Shown here: piece after piece, positions 25,036-34,692 of the stretch
Position numbering within the stretch: the stretch's first letter is position 1
Layout: every line of letters starts with the position of its first letter
From: Streptomyces catenulae
GTDB taxonomy: Bacteria > Actinomycetota > Actinomycetes > Streptomycetales > Streptomycetaceae
Assembly (NCBI RefSeq): GCF_000718015.1
Contig: NZ_JODY01000023.1
Span: forward strand, 1 to 64,000
Reading direction: 5' to 3'
Length of the DNA: 64,000 nt
The notes under the pieces: model-generated
Told to the model about the DNA's origin: nothing
Database searches by the model: none
The model's input: only the letters and a program-made list of their open reading frames with translations
Position numbers and translations under genes: made by a program

Positions 25036-26067
25036 ATGGCGCTCACCCTCTACGTCGACACCGCGCGCTGGCGGGCGCATCACCAGAGCGTTCTCCAGCA
25101 GTTCCCCGGGATCGTCCCGGTCTGCAAGGGCAACGGCTACGGCTTCGGCCACGAACGCCTCGCCGACGAGGCAGCCCGCCTCGGGGCCGACATCCTCGCC
25201 GTGGGGACGACCTACGAAGCGGCCCGGATCAAGGACTTCTTCAGCGGTGACCTCCTCGTCCTGACGCCGTTCCGCCACGGCGAGGAGCCGGTGCCGCTGC
25301 CCGACCGCGCGATCCGTTCGGTCTCCTCGGTCGAGGGGGTGGGCGGCCTGGTGGGCGCCCGCGTCGTCATCGAGGTCATGAGCAGCATGAAGCGGCACGG
25401 CGTCACGCCGGAGGACCTGCCCAAGCTGGCCGCCGCGATCGAGGACGTCCGGCTGGAGGGCTTCGCCATCCACCTGCCGCTGGACCGTACCGACGGCTCC
25501 GACGCCGTCGAGGAGGTCATCGGCTGGATGGACCGGCTGCGGGCCGCCCGCCTCCCGCTGCACACCATGTTCGTCAGCCACCTCAAGGCCGAGGAGCTGG
25601 CCCGGCTGCAGCAGCAGTTCCCGCAGACCCGCTTCCGCGCGCGGATCGGTACCCGGCTCTGGCTCGGCGACCACGAGGCCACCGAGTACCGCGGTTCGGT
25701 CCTCGACGTCACCCGCGTCGCCAAGGGCGAGCGCTTCGGCTACCGCCAGCAGAAGGCCGCGTCCGACGGCTATCTGGTGGTCGTGGCCGGTGGCACCTCG
25801 CACGGCGTCGGCCTGGAGTCGCCCAAGGCGCTGCACGGGGTGATGCCGCGGGCCAAGGGCGTGGCGCGGGCCGGTCTGGCGACGGTCAACCGCAACCTCG
25901 CCCCGTACGTCTGGTCCGGGAAGCAGCGCTGGTTCGCGGAGCCGCCGCACATGCAGGTGTCGATCCTCTTCGTCCCGAGCGATGCGCCCGCGCCGCAGGT
26001 CGGCGAGGAGTTGGTGGCGCATCTGCGGCACACCACGACGCAGTTCGACCGGATCGTCGACCGCTGA
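25036..26067 (+). CDS. alanine racemase-like PLP protein
   Basis: A 343-residue protein with the TIM-barrel N-terminal domain of alanine racemases: the PLP lysine is in VPVCKGNGYGFGHERLADEA, where the canonical motif reads VKADAYGHG. The C-terminal catalytic region is divergent: the tyrosine side appears as RFGYRQQK and the usual GYADG is replaced by GGTSHGVG. It may still racemise alanine or another amino acid, or act on a peptidoglycan precursor given its place after the Fem gene. The ATG at 25036 follows the preceding stop closely and the two are probably cotranscribed. Confidence 0.8.
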   Translation: MALTLYVDTARWRAHHQSVLQQFPGIVPVCKGNGYGFGHERLADEAARLGADILAVGTTYEAARIKDFFSGDLLVLTPFRHGEEPVPLPDRAIRSVSSVEGVGGLVGARVVIEVMSSMKRHGVTPEDLPKLAAAIEDVRLEGFAIHLPLDRTDGSDAVEEVIGWMDRLRAARLPLHTMFVSHLKAEELARLQQQFPQTRFRARIGTRLWLGDHEATEYRGSVLDVTRVAKGERFGYRQQKAASDGYLVVVAGGTSHGVGLESPKALHGVMPRAKGVARAGLATVNRNLAPYVWSGKQRWFAEPPHMQVSILFVPSDAPAPQVGEELVAHLRHTTTQFDRIVDR

Positions 26068-26089
26068 TCCGGGGCCACGGCCCGTACGA

Positions 26090-26132
26090 CGAAGGCCCGG
26101 CGCCGCGGTATCCCCGCGGCGCCGGGCCTTCG
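26090..26132. terminator. bidirectional terminator
   Basis: Perfect 19-base stem (26090-26108 and 26114-26132) with a TATCC loop, between the convergent racemase-like and GT87 genes. Confidence 0.85.
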
Positions 26133-26149
26133 CCCGTTCCGGCGTCCGG

Positions 26150-27628
26150 TCACTCCCGTACGGCGCCCCAGCGCACCCGCGGGGTGGCCTCGAAGTGCAC
26201 GGCGGGGCGGGGGAGCGGGCGTCGGCCCAGGACGAAGACGTCGGGTGCCCGGTCGAGGACGCCGCCGGACGGGTCGTCCTCGCCGCCCTGCCGGACCACG
26301 TCACGCTCCGGCAGCAGCACATCGCGGACGACGACAGCGCAGAGGTAGAGCGTGCCCAGCAGATGCACCAGAATCGCCAGCTGGTAGCCCTCCGGCGGCA
26401 GCCCCTGGTGCTTGTCGCCGCTGCCCGTGTAGGCGAGGTACATCCAGATCCCCAGGTAGTACAGGACCTCGCACCCCTGCCAGACCAGGAAGTCCCGCCA
26501 CCGCGGTCGGGCCAGCGCCGCCAGCGGGATCAGCCACAGCACGTACTGCGGGGAGTACACCTTGTTCGTCAGGATGAAGAGCGCGACGACGAGGAAGGCG
26601 AGCTGCGCGAAGCGCGGGCGGCGCGGCGCGTAGAGGGTGAGCAGGGCGAGACCGCCGCAGCCGAGGAGCATCAGCAGCGTGGCGTAGAGGTTGGCGTTCT
26701 CCAGCGGGTTGCCGGTGCGCTGGGAGATCAGCAGCCAGACGGAGCCGAAGTCGATCGGCCGCTCCTGGCTGAAGGTGTAGAACTTCGCCCATCCCTCGCG
26801 GAGGTGGAAGCCGCTCGCGTCGTACGCGAACATCACCGGCAGGTTCACCACCAGCCAGGAGATTACGGCGCCGGTCAGACACCGTCCGTAGGCGCGCCAG
26901 GTGCCGGCCCGCCAGCAGAGCACCAGCAGGGGGCCGAGGAGGAGGACGGGGTAGAGCTTGGCGGCGGTCGCCAGCCCGATGAGCAGTCCGGCGCGGAGCG
27001 GGTGGCTGCGGGACCACAGGAGCATGCCCGCGGCGGTGAGCGCGACGGCGAGCAGGTCCCAGTTGATCGTGGCGGTCAGCGCCAGCGCGGGTGCCAGCGC
27101 GACGAGCAGTCCGTCCCAGGGGCGGTTGCGGTGCGTACGGGCCACGCAGACGACGAGGACGGCGGCGCAGACCATCAGCATCCCGGCGTTGACCAGCCAG
27201 TAGATCTGTTCGCGCTGGACGATCTCGCCGCCGTTCGGGGTCATCCAGGAGGCGACCTCCATGAACAGCCCGGTCAGGACGGGGTACTCCAGGTACTCCA
27301 TGTCGCCGGGCAGCCGGTCAAAGTAGGGGATGAGCCCGTCGGCGAAGCCGCGCCCCGAGAAGAGGTGGGGGATGTCGGAGTAGCAGGCGTGGACGTACTG
27401 GGTGGTGGCGCCGAAGAACCAGCCGCCGTTGTAGCAGGGGAGCTTCTGGACCATCCCGAGCGCGAACATGCCGAGGGCGACGAGCACGATCACCCGGACC
27501 GGGGTGAGCCTGCTCGTACCGGGCAGCGCCCGGCGGCCGAGCGGGCCACCGAGCAGCTCGCTGCCGGCTGCCGCGACCTCGTCCCGCTGTGTGGGCCGTA
27601 CGGACTCGTCCCCGCGCACGCTCGTCAT
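26150..27628 (-). CDS. GT87-family (DUF2029) membrane mannosyltransferase-like protein
   Basis: A 492-residue integral membrane protein with about ten hydrophobic helices, of the GT-C type that uses polyprenyl-phosphate-linked sugars. The first extracellular loop carries GGATTQYVHACYSDIPHLF-like sequence (here GWFFGATTQYVHACYSDI) and YFDRLPGDMEYLEYPVL, where a conserved acidic pair is expected. Family members in actinobacteria mannosylate lipids or proteins; the substrate here is unknown. ATG 27628 has AGGA seven bases upstream. A GTG 18 bases further upstream is an alternative. It follows the PBP gene on the same strand. Confidence 0.82.
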   Translation of the reverse strand: MTSVRGDESVRPTQRDEVAAAGSELLGGPLGRRALPGTSRLTPVRVIVLVALGMFALGMVQKLPCYNGGWFFGATTQYVHACYSDIPHLFSGRGFADGLIPYFDRLPGDMEYLEYPVLTGLFMEVASWMTPNGGEIVQREQIYWLVNAGMLMVCAAVLVVCVARTHRNRPWDGLLVALAPALALTATINWDLLAVALTAAGMLLWSRSHPLRAGLLIGLATAAKLYPVLLLGPLLVLCWRAGTWRAYGRCLTGAVISWLVVNLPVMFAYDASGFHLREGWAKFYTFSQERPIDFGSVWLLISQRTGNPLENANLYATLLMLLGCGGLALLTLYAPRRPRFAQLAFLVVALFILTNKVYSPQYVLWLIPLAALARPRWRDFLVWQGCEVLYYLGIWMYLAYTGSGDKHQGLPPEGYQLAILVHLLGTLYLCAVVVRDVLLPERDVVRQGGEDDPSGGVLDRAPDVFVLGRRPLPRPAVHFEATPRVRWGAVRE

Positions 27629-27664
27629 GGGCCCATCCTGCCGCACGCCCCTGTGCGGAACGCG

Positions 27665-27704
27665 GCGAAGCCCCCGCCCGGTCGAGCCGGGTCGGGGGCT
27701 TCGC
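27665..27704 (-). terminator. terminator after the PBP gene
   Basis: Perfect 12-base stem (27665-27676 and 27693-27704) with a 16-base loop, downstream of the PBP stop and upstream of the GT87 gene. Confidence 0.75.
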
Positions 27705-27711
27705 GAGGCGC

Positions 27712-27727
27712 TGTTTCACGTGAAACG
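27712..27727. promoter_or_regulatory. parS site 3 (perfect core)
   Basis: TGTTTCACGTGAAACG between the PBP and GT87 genes, 46 bases from the next parS. Confidence 0.92.
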
Positions 27728-27757
27728 GCCGTGGGTTCGGCTGCCGTGGCGGCGCGC

Positions 27758-27773
27758 TGTTTCACGTGAAACG
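27758..27773. promoter_or_regulatory. parS site 4 (perfect core)
   Basis: TGTTTCACGTGAAACG, second copy in the same gap, ending 8 bases before the PBP stop codon. Confidence 0.92.
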
Positions 27774-27780
27774 AGGTGGG

Positions 27781-30453
27781 TCAGGGCTGCTCCCCGCTGG
27801 GTCCGCCGAGCCAGCCGCCACCACCGGGACCGTTGCCGCCGGTCGGATCCGGCGACGTTGTGTCGCCGCCGGTGTCGCCGCCCGGTCCCCCGCCGGGACC
27901 GCCACCGGGTCCACCGCCGGGTCCGCCACCGGCGCCGCCGTCGTTCTGGCAGCCGATGTCCCAGTCGGCGCACGTCTCCGTGGCCGTGGGCGTCGGCGAG
28001 TGGGTCGGCGTCTCGGAGTGCGAAGGCTTCTCCGAGGGCGTCTGGGACGGCGTCTCCGACGGCTGCATGGTCGGCGTCGGGGACGGCATGCCCGCCTCGT
28101 CGAAGCGCTGGCCGATGGGCGTGGCCGCCGGGAAGTCCTGCACCGGTGTGCCCTGCAGCGCCTGGATCATGTACTGCGTCCAGACCTCGGTGGGCAGCGC
28201 ACCACCATGGATCGAGTCGAAGCCACCGACGCCGTTCATGGAGAGCTGGCGGGGGTTCTTCGGGTCCTCACGGAACATCGAGATCGCGGTCGACAGCTGC
28301 GGGGTGTACCCCACGAACCACGCCGACTTGTTCTCGTCGGTGGTACCGGTCTTGCCCGCCGCGGGACGGCCCAGCTTCGTCGCCTCCACCTTGGCCGTAC
28401 CGTTCGTGATGACGTTCTCCAGCACCTTGGTGACGTTGTTGGCGATGTCCGGGTCGATCGCCGGTTCCCTTGAGGGTGCCTCGATGCCGTCCACCGACTC
28501 GCCGTGGTGCTTCACCTCGGTGACCGAGTACGGCTCCACCTTGGTGCCCGACTTCGCGAACGTCGCATAGGCGTTGGCCATACGGATCGCGCTGGGCGTC
28601 GAGGTGCCGAGGGCGAACGAGGGGTTGAGGGACCTGTCGAAGCTCGCGTCCGAGATACCCGCGGCGCGTGCCATGTCCCGCACCTTGCTCATCCCGACGT
28701 CCATGCCGAGCTGCACGAACGGGGTGTTGACCGACTGCTCCATCGCCTTCATGAGGGTGATGTAGCCCCAGGCGTGTTCGCTCTCGTTCTTCTGGTAGAA
28801 GGGCGAGTTGTCCTTCGACAGATAGTCGGAGCCGTCGGCGTTCTTCACCTTGAGGTGGTCGTTGCCGTTGTAGCGGCTGTCCGGTGAGAGCGGTTGGCCG
28901 TTGCTGTGTTGCGTGCCGTACTTCATCGCCGCCGCGAGGACGAACGGCTTCCAGGTCGAGCCGACCGGCACACCGAAGGTGTCGGCGTTGTTGCTGAAGT
29001 GGCCCTTGTCGTAGCCCTCACCGCCGTATATGGCGACGATCTTGCCCGTGCCGGGCTCCACCGAGGCGCCACCGAACTGGACGTACTTGTCCTTCTCGCG
29101 CTTCTCCGGGTCGATGTAGCGCTTGTCGACCTTCTTGACCGAGTTGGCCAGCGCGGTGACCTTCTTCTTGTCGAAGGTCGTGTAGATCTGGTAGCCGCCC
29201 TTGTCGAACGCCGCCTGGCTGAGGTGGGTGTTCTTCAGGACGTACTTCTTGGCCGTGTCCATCAGATAGCCGATCTGACCGTTCTTGCTGGCAGAGGGCT
29301 TCAGCGGCTTCGGCATGGGGAACTTCGTGTACTTGGCCCGCTCCGCCTTGGACATCCGGCCGACCTTGACCTCCCGGTCGAGCACCCACGACCAGCGCTC
29401 CTTGGCCCGCTTGGTGTTCGCCTGCGGGCTGGCGCCCGGAACGGAACCGCCCGCGGGGTCGTAGAGCTCGGGGCCCTTGAGCACGGTCACCAGCAGGGCT
29501 GCCTCGTCCGGCTTCAGATCGCGGGCGTCCTTGCCGTAGTACGCCTGGGCCGCCGCCTGGATGCCGTAGGAGCTGCGCCCGAAGTAGCTGGTGTTGAAGT
29601 AGCCCTGGAGGATCTCGGGCTTCTTCATCTTCGTGACGACCTTGATGGAGATGAAGAGCTCTTTGAACTTACGGGTGAGCGTCTGGTCCTGGCTCAGCAT
29701 GGCGTTCTTGACGTACTGCTGAGTGATCGTCGAACCGCTCTGGGTCTCCTCGCCCTTGGCCATCTTGACCAGGGCGCGGACGATGCCCATGGGGTCGACG
29801 CCGGAGTCCTCCTCGAAGGACTCGTTCTCCGCGGAGATGGCGGCGTTCTGCAGCGACACCGGAATGTCGCTGATCGGGACGATCTGCCGGTTGGTCTCGC
29901 CGTCGCGGGCCATGACGTCGCCGTTGGCCCAGTAGTAGATGTTGTTCTCCTGGCGGGCCGCAAGGCTCTCCTTGGGCACCTCCACCAGCCACAGGGCGAT
30001 ACCGGCGATCCCGACTATGACGCCCACGAAGCCGACGCACAGCGCCGTGACCTGCTTCCAGGACGGCACGAAGCGGCGCCAACCGCTGCGCCCGGCCCGC
30101 GGGTAGTCGATGAACCGCTTCTTGGCGGGACCTTTTCCGCCACGGCCACGACCGCCGCCCGCACCACCCGCGCCGTCCGCGCCACCACCGCGACGCCCCC
30201 TGCCACCGCCGCGTCCGCCGCCGGACCCCGCCGCGTCGTCCGCCCGTCGGCGACCGCCGCGCTGAGCCGCACGACGCGCTTCCGCCCGCCCGCCGGGAGG
30301 CCGCTCCTGACCGTGCGCTGCGGAATGGGATGTGGAGCCGGAAGCAGCGCCACGGGGCGCCGCGCGACGCCCCGTTGATTGCTGCGCGGCACGTCGGGCC
30401 GCGGCGCGACCGCCACCTTGCGGCTGTGGCGGTTTGCGACGGTGCTCGCTCAT
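27781..30453 (-). CDS. bifunctional penicillin-binding protein (transglycosylase/transpeptidase)
   Basis: An 890-residue class A PBP that polymerises glycan strands from lipid II and cross-links their peptides. After a ~110-residue Arg/Gly/Ala-rich cytoplasmic tail comes one membrane helix (VTALCVGFVGVIVGIAGIAL), a GT51 domain (AENESFEEDSGVD, STITQQYVKNAML, GYFNTSYFGRSSYGIQAAAQ) and the transpeptidase domain with GSTWKPFVLAAA (catalytic Ser), SVNTPF and KTGTTDENKSAWFVGYTP. The C-terminal tail is Thr/Ser/Pro-rich and ends in Gly-Pro repeats. The start at 30453 matches a purine-rich leader. Two parS sites lie directly after the stop. Confidence 0.95.
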   Translation of the reverse strand: MSEHRRKPPQPQGGGRAAARRAAQQSTGRRAAPRGAASGSTSHSAAHGQERPPGGRAEARRAAQRGGRRRADDAAGSGGGRGGGRGRRGGGADGAGGAGGGRGRGGKGPAKKRFIDYPRAGRSGWRRFVPSWKQVTALCVGFVGVIVGIAGIALWLVEVPKESLAARQENNIYYWANGDVMARDGETNRQIVPISDIPVSLQNAAISAENESFEEDSGVDPMGIVRALVKMAKGEETQSGSTITQQYVKNAMLSQDQTLTRKFKELFISIKVVTKMKKPEILQGYFNTSYFGRSSYGIQAAAQAYYGKDARDLKPDEAALLVTVLKGPELYDPAGGSVPGASPQANTKRAKERWSWVLDREVKVGRMSKAERAKYTKFPMPKPLKPSASKNGQIGYLMDTAKKYVLKNTHLSQAAFDKGGYQIYTTFDKKKVTALANSVKKVDKRYIDPEKREKDKYVQFGGASVEPGTGKIVAIYGGEGYDKGHFSNNADTFGVPVGSTWKPFVLAAAMKYGTQHSNGQPLSPDSRYNGNDHLKVKNADGSDYLSKDNSPFYQKNESEHAWGYITLMKAMEQSVNTPFVQLGMDVGMSKVRDMARAAGISDASFDRSLNPSFALGTSTPSAIRMANAYATFAKSGTKVEPYSVTEVKHHGESVDGIEAPSREPAIDPDIANNVTKVLENVITNGTAKVEATKLGRPAAGKTGTTDENKSAWFVGYTPQLSTAISMFREDPKNPRQLSMNGVGGFDSIHGGALPTEVWTQYMIQALQGTPVQDFPAATPIGQRFDEAGMPSPTPTMQPSETPSQTPSEKPSHSETPTHSPTPTATETCADWDIGCQNDGGAGGGPGGGPGGGPGGGPGGDTGGDTTSPDPTGGNGPGGGGWLGGPSGEQP

Positions 30454-30814
30454 GGAACGGATACTCCTCGGGCAGGCGCGCTATCTCGTCGCCTGAAGGC
30501 GGTGGTTGTCTTCAGGTCCCCCCGATGCACGGCCCGTTCCTGACGCGCGGGCCGCACTACACCGAGCACGGGGACGCCAGTTATCGGCCCACGGTTCCCG
30601 GCAGTCTGCATGCCGCACAGACTACGCACGGCCAAATCCTGCCCACCGTCTAAATTCACTCCAAATCAGGCAGGTTGGACCCTATGAATCGGTGATGTGA
30701 CGCCGTTCACCGCACCGTTGCTTGTCCCGTCCCACCGGGCGTTCTATCGTCTGGATGTATCGAGTCGATACATCAGCACGACATAAAGAGTGCGCGAGGT
30801 CGAGGAGGCGGAGG
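30454..30814. other. divergent intergenic region PBP/PadR
   Basis: About 360 bases with promoters for the PBP and the PadR-ino genes. It contains the PadR-type palindrome described separately. Short open frames here look like shadows. Confidence 0.4.
30755..30773. promoter_or_regulatory. PadR-type operator
   Basis: ATGTATCGA-G-TCGATACAT, a perfect 19-base palindrome 41 bases before the padR-like start. Its ATGT/ACAT ends match the half-sites described for PadR-family operators. Autoregulation by the adjacent regulator is inferred. Confidence 0.65.
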
Positions 30815-31495
30815 ATGAGCAGACGCTCCGGCGTCCTCGAATTCGCCGTTCTGGGCCTGCTGCGCGAGTCCCCGATGCACGGCTACGAGTTGCGTAAGCG
30901 GCTCAACACTTCACTCGGGGTTTTCCGCGCGTTCAGCTACGGCACCCTCTACCCCTGCCTCAAGGCGCTGGTCGCGAACGGCTGGCTCATGGAGGAGCCC
31001 GGCGGACCGCCCGAGGGCGTGCCCGCCACGGCTCTGACCGGACGCCGGGCCAAGATCGTCTACCGCTTGACCACGGCGGGGAAGGAGCACTTCGAGGAGC
31101 TGCTCTCGCACTCCGGCCCGGACGCGTGGGAGGACGAGCACTTCGGCGTCCGCTTCGCGTTCTTCGGCCAGACGTCGCGGGACGTCCGTATGCGGGTGCT
31201 GGAAGGGCGGCGCAGTCGGCTGGAGGAACGTCTCGAAAGGATGCGTACCTCCCTGGCCCGCAGCCGGGAACGGCTGGACGACTACACCCTCGAACTCCAG
31301 CGCCACGGCATGGAATCCGTGGAGCGCGAGGTCCGTTGGCTGAACGGACTCATCGAGAGCGAGCGCACCGGGCGCGATCGGCATACGCCCGGGACCGCTG
31401 AGCGGGACAAGCAGGATCGGTCAGGAGAGACGGACGGCCTGCCCCGGCACCGGGACGGTTCCCGGCCGGATCCGTCCGATGACACCACCACATGA
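30815..31495 (+). CDS. PadR-family transcriptional regulator
   Basis: A 226-residue PadR repressor. The winged helix covers [23 protein letters not shown] and [19 protein letters not shown], followed by a helical dimerisation domain (residues about 110-185) and a polar tail. PadR proteins respond to phenolic acids, antibiotics or other small molecules; the ligand here is unknown. The ATG at 30815 follows GGAGGCGGAGG. It ends 46 bases before the inositol-phosphate synthase gene, which may be in the same operon, as in other streptomycetes. Confidence 0.88.
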   Translation: MSRRSGVLEFAVLGLLRESPMHGYELRKRLNTSLGVFRAFSYGTLYPCLKALVANGWLMEEPGGPPEGVPATALTGRRAKIVYRLTTAGKEHFEELLSHSGPDAWEDEHFGVRFAFFGQTSRDVRMRVLEGRRSRLEERLERMRTSLARSRERLDDYTLELQRHGMESVEREVRWLNGLIESERTGRDRHTPGTAERDKQDRSGETDGLPRHRDGSRPDPSDDTTT

Positions 31496-31541
31496 GGTCC
31501 TGTCCGGCAGGACCTCAGCGAGAACACAGGGAGCAACCGGA

Positions 31542-32624
31542 ATGGGTTCGGTTCGCGTAGCCATCGTCGGCGTGGGCAACTGCGCCGCCTCGCTGGTACA
31601 GGGCGTCGAGTTCTACAAGGACGCCGATCCGGAGAGCCGTGTGCCCGGCCTCATGCATGTGCAGTTCGGCGACTACCACGTCCGGGACATCGAGTTCGTG
31701 GCCGCCTTCGACGTCGACGCCAAGAAGGTCGGCCTGGATCTCGCGGACGCCATCGGCGCCAGCGAGAACAACACCATCAAGATCTGCGACGTGCCGAACG
31801 CCGGTGTGACGGTCCAGCGCGGCCACACCCTCGACGGCCTGGGCAAGTACTACCGCATGACGATCGAGGAGTCGGAGCAGGCTCCGGTCGACATCGTCCA
31901 GGTCCTCAAGGACAAGCAGGTCGACGTCCTGGTCTGCTACCTCCCTGTCGGCTCCGAGGAGGCGGCGAAGTACTACGCGCAGTGCGCCATCGACGCCAAG
32001 GTCGCCTTCGTCAACGCCCTCCCGGTCTTCATCGCCGGTACCAAGGAGTGGGCGGACAAGTTCACCGAGGCCGGTGTCCCGATCGTCGGTGACGACATCA
32101 AGTCGCAGGTCGGCGCCACCATCACGCACCGCGTCATGGCCAAGCTCTTCGAGGACCGGGGCGTCATCCTGGACCGCACGATGCAGCTGAACGTCGGCGG
32201 CAACATGGACTTCAAGAACATGCTGGAGCGGGAGCGGCTGGAGTCCAAGAAGATCTCCAAGACGCAGGCCGTCACCTCGCAGATCAGGGACCGTGAGCTG
32301 GGCGAGGACAACGTCCACATCGGCCCCTCGGACTTCGTGGCCTGGCTCGACGACCGCAAGTGGGCGTATGTCCGCCTCGAGGGCCGGGCGTTCGGCGACG
32401 TCCCGCTGAACCTCGAGTACAAGCTGGAGGTCTGGGACTCCCCGAACTCCGCGGGCGTCATCATCGACGCGCTCCGCGCCGCGAAGATCGCCAAGGACCG
32501 CGGCATCGGCGGCCCGGTCCTCTCCGCCTCCTCGTACTTCATGAAGTCGCCGCCCGTGCAGTACTTCGACGACGAGGCGCGCGCCAACGTCGAGAAGTTC
32601 ATCAAGGGCGAGGTCGAGCGCTGA
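31542..32624 (+). CDS. inositol-3-phosphate synthase
   Basis: A 360-residue NAD-dependent enzyme that turns glucose 6-phosphate into myo-inositol 3-phosphate, feeding mycothiol and phosphatidylinositol synthesis in actinobacteria. The Rossmann nucleotide site is [19 protein letters not shown], and catalytic-domain marks are [19 protein letters not shown] and the lysine-rich stretch [20 protein letters not shown]. The ATG at 31542 fits the family start. It is downstream of the padR-like gene and followed by a near-perfect hairpin. Confidence 0.94.
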   Translation: MGSVRVAIVGVGNCAASLVQGVEFYKDADPESRVPGLMHVQFGDYHVRDIEFVAAFDVDAKKVGLDLADAIGASENNTIKICDVPNAGVTVQRGHTLDGLGKYYRMTIEESEQAPVDIVQVLKDKQVDVLVCYLPVGSEEAAKYYAQCAIDAKVAFVNALPVFIAGTKEWADKFTEAGVPIVGDDIKSQVGATITHRVMAKLFEDRGVILDRTMQLNVGGNMDFKNMLERERLESKKISKTQAVTSQIRDRELGEDNVHIGPSDFVAWLDDRKWAYVRLEGRAFGDVPLNLEYKLEVWDSPNSAGVIIDALRAAKIAKDRGIGGPVLSASSYFMKSPPVQYFDDEARANVEKFIKGEVER

Positions 32625-32645
32625 CGCTCCCCTCATCGCCACGCT

Positions 32646-32682
32646 CCGCGGGCCTCCGGGTATCTCTCCCGGGGGCCCGCGG
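32646..32682 (+). terminator. terminator after inositol-3-phosphate synthase
   Basis: Stem of 15 bases with one mismatch (32646-32660 and 32668-32682) and a 7-base loop, 21 bases beyond the stop. Confidence 0.75.
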
Positions 32683-32702
32683 GCTGTGTGAGGCTGTGCC
32701 TC

Positions 32703-33962
32703 ATGCATGTTGTGCGCGACCTCCGCGTATTACTCCGGCTACGTGACTTCCGTTCGCTCCTTGCCGCACGGCTGCTGTCCCAGGCCGCCGACGGGGTGTT
32801 CCAGGTCGCGCTCGCCACCTACGTGGTCTTCTCGCCGGAGAAGCAGACCTCACCGGCGGCCATCGCCTCCGCCATGGCGATCCTGCTGCTGCCGTACTCG
32901 CTCCTCGGCCCGTTCACCGGCGTGCTGCTCGACCGCTGGCGGCGCCGTCAGGTCCTGCTCCACGGCAATCTGCTGCGCACCCTGCTGGCCATGGCGACGG
33001 CGGCGCTGATCGTGTCGGACGTCCCCGACTGGCTCTTCTACGCCTCGGCCCTCTCGGTGACCGCGGTGAACCGGTTCGTCCTGGCCGGGCTCTCGGCCGC
33101 GCTGCCCCGGGTGGTCGACGGTGGGGCACAGCTGGTCATGGCCAACTCCCTTGCCCCGACGGCCGGTACGCTCGCCGCGACGGCGGGCGGCGGGCTCGCC
33201 TTCGCAGTCCGGCTGGCCGGACCGCACGTGGACGTGTTCGTCATACTGCTGGCCGCGGCCCTCTACTTCTGTTCGGCACTCACCGCGCTGCGGATGACAC
33301 CACAGCTGCTCGGCCCCGATCTCACCGCCCGCCCACCGCATCTGCGGCAAGCCCTGCTGAGCACCGTGCGGGGCCTCGCGGAGGGGCTGCGCCATCTCGC
33401 CGAACGGCGCACCCCGGCCCGGGCGCTGGCCGCGATGACCCTCATCCGCTTCTGCTACGGAGCGCTGACGGTCATGGTCCTGATGCTGTGCCGGTACGCG
33501 TGGGCCGCGACCGAGTCCGAGGGCCTGGCCCTGCTCGGGGTCACCGTGCTGGTGTCGGGCGCGGGCTTCTTCATGGCCGCCGTCGTCACGCCGTGGGCGG
33601 TGGCACGCTTCGGCGCGTTCGGCTGGATCGCCTGCTGTGCCGCCATGGGCGCGGTGCTGGGGCCGACGCTCGGTCTGTTCTTCACGCCGGGGCCGATGCT
33701 GGTCGCCGCCTTCGTGCTCGGGGTCGGCACCCAAGGAACCAAGATCTCCACGGACACGGTCGTCCAGGCCACCGTCGACGACGCGTTCCGCGGCCGGATC
33801 TTCGCCGTCTACGACGTGCTGTTCAACATCGCCTTCGTCGGTGCCGCCGCGGTCGCCGCCCTCGTGCTGCCGCCGGACGGCAGGTCCGGCGTGCTGCTGC
33901 TCATGGTGACCGTGATCTACACATGCGTCGCCGTGACGGTGGTGCGCCTGAGGCGCGGGTAG
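32703..33962 (+). CDS. MFS transporter
   Basis: A 419-residue major facilitator with about 12 membrane helices. Typical parts are RDFRSLLAARLLSQAADGVF, TGVLLDRWRRRQVLLHG (loop 2-3 signature) and the second-half segments. The overall layout is like the macrolide/drug efflux branch (MFS_3). Substrate unknown. The ATG at 32703 follows a short leader, and an in-frame GTG lies five codons upstream. It is on the same strand as the LppU-like gene that follows. Confidence 0.86.
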   Translation: MHVVRDLRVLLRLRDFRSLLAARLLSQAADGVFQVALATYVVFSPEKQTSPAAIASAMAILLLPYSLLGPFTGVLLDRWRRRQVLLHGNLLRTLLAMATAALIVSDVPDWLFYASALSVTAVNRFVLAGLSAALPRVVDGGAQLVMANSLAPTAGTLAATAGGGLAFAVRLAGPHVDVFVILLAAALYFCSALTALRMTPQLLGPDLTARPPHLRQALLSTVRGLAEGLRHLAERRTPARALAAMTLIRFCYGALTVMVLMLCRYAWAATESEGLALLGVTVLVSGAGFFMAAVVTPWAVARFGAFGWIACCAAMGAVLGPTLGLFFTPGPMLVAAFVLGVGTQGTKISTDTVVQATVDDAFRGRIFAVYDVLFNIAFVGAAAVAALVLPPDGRSGVLLLMVTVIYTCVAVTVVRLRRG

Positions 33963-34072
33963 GCACCGCTCCCCCGCAGGGTGGCGGCCGGACACCGCAG
34001 CCGGGCGCGCGGACCGGATACCTTACGGACGTCCTTCACCAGCCTGTACACATCAAAATTCGGGGGAGTTCC

Positions 34073-34666
34073 ATGACCATGCCGCCTCAGGGCCCGAACC
34101 CGTACGGCCAGGCGCCGTACGGACAGCATCCCTATCCCCAGGCGCCGTACGGCCAGGCCCCCTACCCCCAGGCACCGCAACCGCCCCAGGCTCCCTACGG
34201 TCAGCCGCAGCCCGGGTACGCCCACCCGCAGCAGCCACCGGCTCCGTACGGCTATCAGCAGCCGCAGCCGGGGTACCCCGCGCCGCCGCAGCAGCCCTCT
34301 GCGCAGGGCGGTGGTCCCGTGCCGCCGCCGCAGCCCGCCAGGAAAAGGTCCCCCAAGACGATCCTGAAGGGCATCGGCGTCGTCATCGCGCTGATCGCCT
34401 TCGCCTTCTTCTGGATCACCAGCCTGGACGACGCGGACAGCGCCGAGGCCGGTGACTGCGTCAAGAAGTCCGAGAGCTCGCTCGACGACGGCCTCAAGGT
34501 CGTGGACTGCGGCACCCCGGAGGCCCAGTACAAGGTGACCGAAGTGCACAACGACACCTCCGACCCCTCCGTCTGCCCTGCGGGGCAGTCGGCGTACTCC
34601 AAGTCCGTGGAGCGTCGTAAGCGCGCCGACACCCACATGGTGCTCTGTCTGACCCCGACGAAGTAG
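34073..34666 (+). CDS. LppU/SCO3897-like membrane-anchored protein
   Basis: A 197-residue protein. The first 90 residues are Gln/Pro/Tyr/Gly repeats (PYGQAPYGQ-type), probably disordered and cytoplasmic; one membrane helix follows (ILKGIGVVIALIAFAFFWI) and then an extracytoplasmic domain with four Cys (GDCVKK, VVDCGTP, SVCPAG, MVLCLTP), which likely form disulfides. This matches the LppU/SCO3897-type family as I recall it at this locus. No function is established. The ATG at 34073 has GGGGGAG upstream. It is followed by the parS-palindrome hairpin. Confidence 0.8.
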   Translation: MTMPPQGPNPYGQAPYGQHPYPQAPYGQAPYPQAPQPPQAPYGQPQPGYAHPQQPPAPYGYQQPQPGYPAPPQQPSAQGGGPVPPPQPARKRSPKTILKGIGVVIALIAFAFFWITSLDDADSAEAGDCVKKSESSLDDGLKVVDCGTPEAQYKVTEVHNDTSDPSVCPAGQSAYSKSVERRKRADTHMVLCLTPTK

Positions 34667-34692
34667 AGCGAACCGGGCCCGGCGGACACGCC

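Noticed and set aside
27781..27960. Gly/Pro-encoding tandem repeats at the 3' end of the PBP gene considered as a separate element
   Set aside because: They are simply the C-terminal tail of the PBP, in frame and common in this family.
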